DNA of 64,000 nt from Takifugu bimaculatus (taxonomy: Eukaryota > Chordata > Actinopteri > Tetraodontiformes > Tetraodontidae). Each line of letters opens with the position of its first letter. Positions within the stretch are counted from its first letter, which is position 1. The DNA lies in the NCBI GenBank assembly GCA_004026145.2, contig CP034991.1, positions 186,001 through 250,000 on the forward strand. The letters are read 5' to 3'. Below, one piece after another: positions 62,363 through 64,000 of this stretch. The notes below the pieces were generated by a model. It had not been told where the DNA came from, did not search any database, and saw only the letters and a list, made by a program, of their open reading frames with translations. A program made the position numbers and the translations under genes.

Positions 62363-63664
62363 GTTGACTCTGTTGCGGCAGCAGCTGTGCACGTGTGAGG
62401 GCTGGTCTTGCAACCCCCCCTCCTACCAACACACACACACTCGCACATGCATGGATAAGCTGCACCGGAATGTCAGGTTGTTTCCCAGAGTTCCTTTTTC
62501 TATGGAATATGCACACACAACCATATTTGTCATTTGCCAGCACATGTACACACACCTCTGAGCTTATCTCAGTGCACCGTGGAGCAGCTTTCTGAAGGCA
62601 GCGGGGGGGCCGGCAGCTGATGAGCCACTTAATAATCCCCCCGGACAGGCATGAAATTCTTTCTTCCACCAAAGAGAGTCTGTCTGTTTCCTTTGCTCTC
62701 TAACATTTCTGTTTCTCCACCTTCTCTAATTGTGCTTTGATTCGTCCCGTTTTTGTTTTTGACTCCGCCCCTGCTGTCTGTGCTTTTACGCACGTCAGTT
62801 CCGATCGGAGTTTTCGGGATCTCTTTTGGGAATTCTTACCTTTAAATCCAATCTAACACATCTCCCGACTCTTCACAGGAGCAAAAAAAAAGAAGATCTG
62901 TGGCCTCCCGGTTCATTTAAATTTGATCACACATCAGCTTTTCTAACAGGAAAACAGTGATTTTATCCTCTTCTCAGAACTGCATGTTAATGTGACTTAT
63001 TTGTAATTAGCTTTGGTGACTTAATGAACAAACTGCTCCTCATTAGCACACGGTGTGTATTTGTGGTTACTCTGGTGTTTGTGGTGCAGCGATGAGGTGA
63101 TGTTTTATCTAATTCCATGAGGCTCCAGCTCCAGGGCCCTCACATACATTTTAATGTACACACCCCGACACAGATATATAGACAAATATACACACACACA
63201 CGTCTCTTGTCTCATTTCCCCTCTTTGATTTTTATCCCTGCATCTTCTCTCAACCCCTCAAGGCCAGAGGAGGATCTGCTCCACCGTTTGTTTTTTCCCG
63301 TGCACGTCTGCGTCCTCAGAGCTCTTCATCTCCCCCTCCTGTCATCTCACTTTCATCTTTTTTCCCTGCTCTTAATCCTGTTTGTCCCCGTGTCTCCCGC
63401 TCCTCCCGTTCTCACCTTCACCCCTTTAACTGGCCTCTAAACTGGTTTGTCTCCCGGGTTCCAGCCTGACCGATGATGAAGGATGCAGATATATTTGGAT
63501 GGATTGCTTTGATAAATATGATGTGTATGTTCGGCCCTTATTTGTTCCTCCTCCAGTTTGAGCTTCGTCCTGATGGCACAAACCCGTCGGGAGTTAAGCG
63601 TCACAAACACACAAGCACACTTTTTATTCCAAACAGTGAGGCAAGCAGAGCATCCTGTAATCAG

Positions 63665-63755
<91 letters not shown>

Positions 63756-64000
63756 GGCCATAATAAACACCCCCCTTGGAAACTCGATGCCAAATAATCA
63801 AGATTGACATGCACAGCGGTGTGTGCAGGTGCGTGTGTGCGTGCACGCTCTGTGTTATTTGTTCTATTTCAGTCAGACTGATCTCATCAGATGTAATCAT
63901 GTTGATTACATTAATCAAGAAGTTTATAATCACCTATTTCTCCGTCCCTTCTTCCTTCAAACCTCGGGCTCTGTTGTTTTGCTCGTTCCTCCGCTCTCAC
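62363..64000 (+). other. Intron 3, to window end
   Basis: It contains a long GT tract (63666-63754) and an A run near 62883-62891. The last 40 bp are pyrimidine-rich and could precede an acceptor just beyond the window, but none is visible. No exon was recognised. Confidence 0.5.
63666..63754. repeat. (TG)n microsatellite
   Basis: This is a perfect TG tract of 89 bp, the longest uninterrupted one in the window. Confidence 0.97.

Larger units (their letters stand above)
1..64000 (+). other. Partial TMEM132-family gene spanning the window
   Basis: Three exons (490-1067, 24933-25073, 52671-52866) splice into 305 codons without a stop. The two complete introns are both phase 2; the bounding introns are phase 0. 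TMEM132 proteins are single-pass type I membrane proteins of roughly 1,000-1,100 residues, described as neural adhesion molecules with cohesin-like and bacterial-type immunoglobulin domains outside the cell and a tail linked to the actin cytoskeleton. Only the central ectodomain is encoded here. No signal peptide, membrane span or start codon of the gene lies in the window, so the 5' exons are upstream of 1 and the 3' exons beyond 64000. Large introns are usual for this family. The paralog is not resolved. Confidence 0.85.

Overview
This window looks like teleost fish genomic DNA. There are no operons, rRNAs or dense coding sequence. The coding content is three short exons joined by introns of about 24 and 28 kb. 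The background holds more than twenty long (CA)n/(GT)n tracts, several poly-C runs, and decayed copies of transposon families I associate with ray-finned fish. The species cannot be named from the sequence.

One gene is visible, on the + strand: a member of the TMEM132 family of single-pass neural cell-surface proteins. Exons at 490-1067, 24933-25073 and 52671-52866 have consensus splice sites and compatible phases. They join into 305 uninterrupted codons from the middle of the ectodomain. The signal-peptide end lies upstream of the window. The later ectodomain, membrane span and cytoplasmic tail lie downstream. The paralog (A to E) is not settled. The protein lacks the arginine-glutamate-threonine-arginine core that I recall in the B/C/D group, so an A/E-like or diverged fish copy seems more likely.

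Everything else is intron. Intron 1 (1068-24932) holds a LINE 3' end (3513-3815), a possible decayed coding relic (8128-9474), a foldback hAT-type MITE with an 8-bp target duplication (12963-13290), an antisense LINE fragment (14800-16150), an L1-like reverse transcriptase relic with a YADD motif (20404-20580) and a diverged teleost dispersed repeat (21230-21735). Intron 2 (25074-52670) is rich in microsatellites. It contains a 95-bp insertion between perfect 14-bp direct repeats, a possible tRNA-derived SINE relic, a MITE-like relic, and two strong CTCF-like motifs facing each other about 5.7 kb apart. The start of intron 3 (52867-64000) has a 21-bp minisatellite, a weaker CTCF-like motif, CpG-rich and homeobox-site-rich stretches, and an 890-bp terminal-inverted-repeat element.

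I did not find a convincing new biological system. The points most worth checking are the unresolved TMEM132 paralog, the two well-preserved MITEs, the flanked 95-bp insertion and the convergent CTCF-like pair. Most long open frames here are microsatellite translations or chance frames and are not reported as genes.
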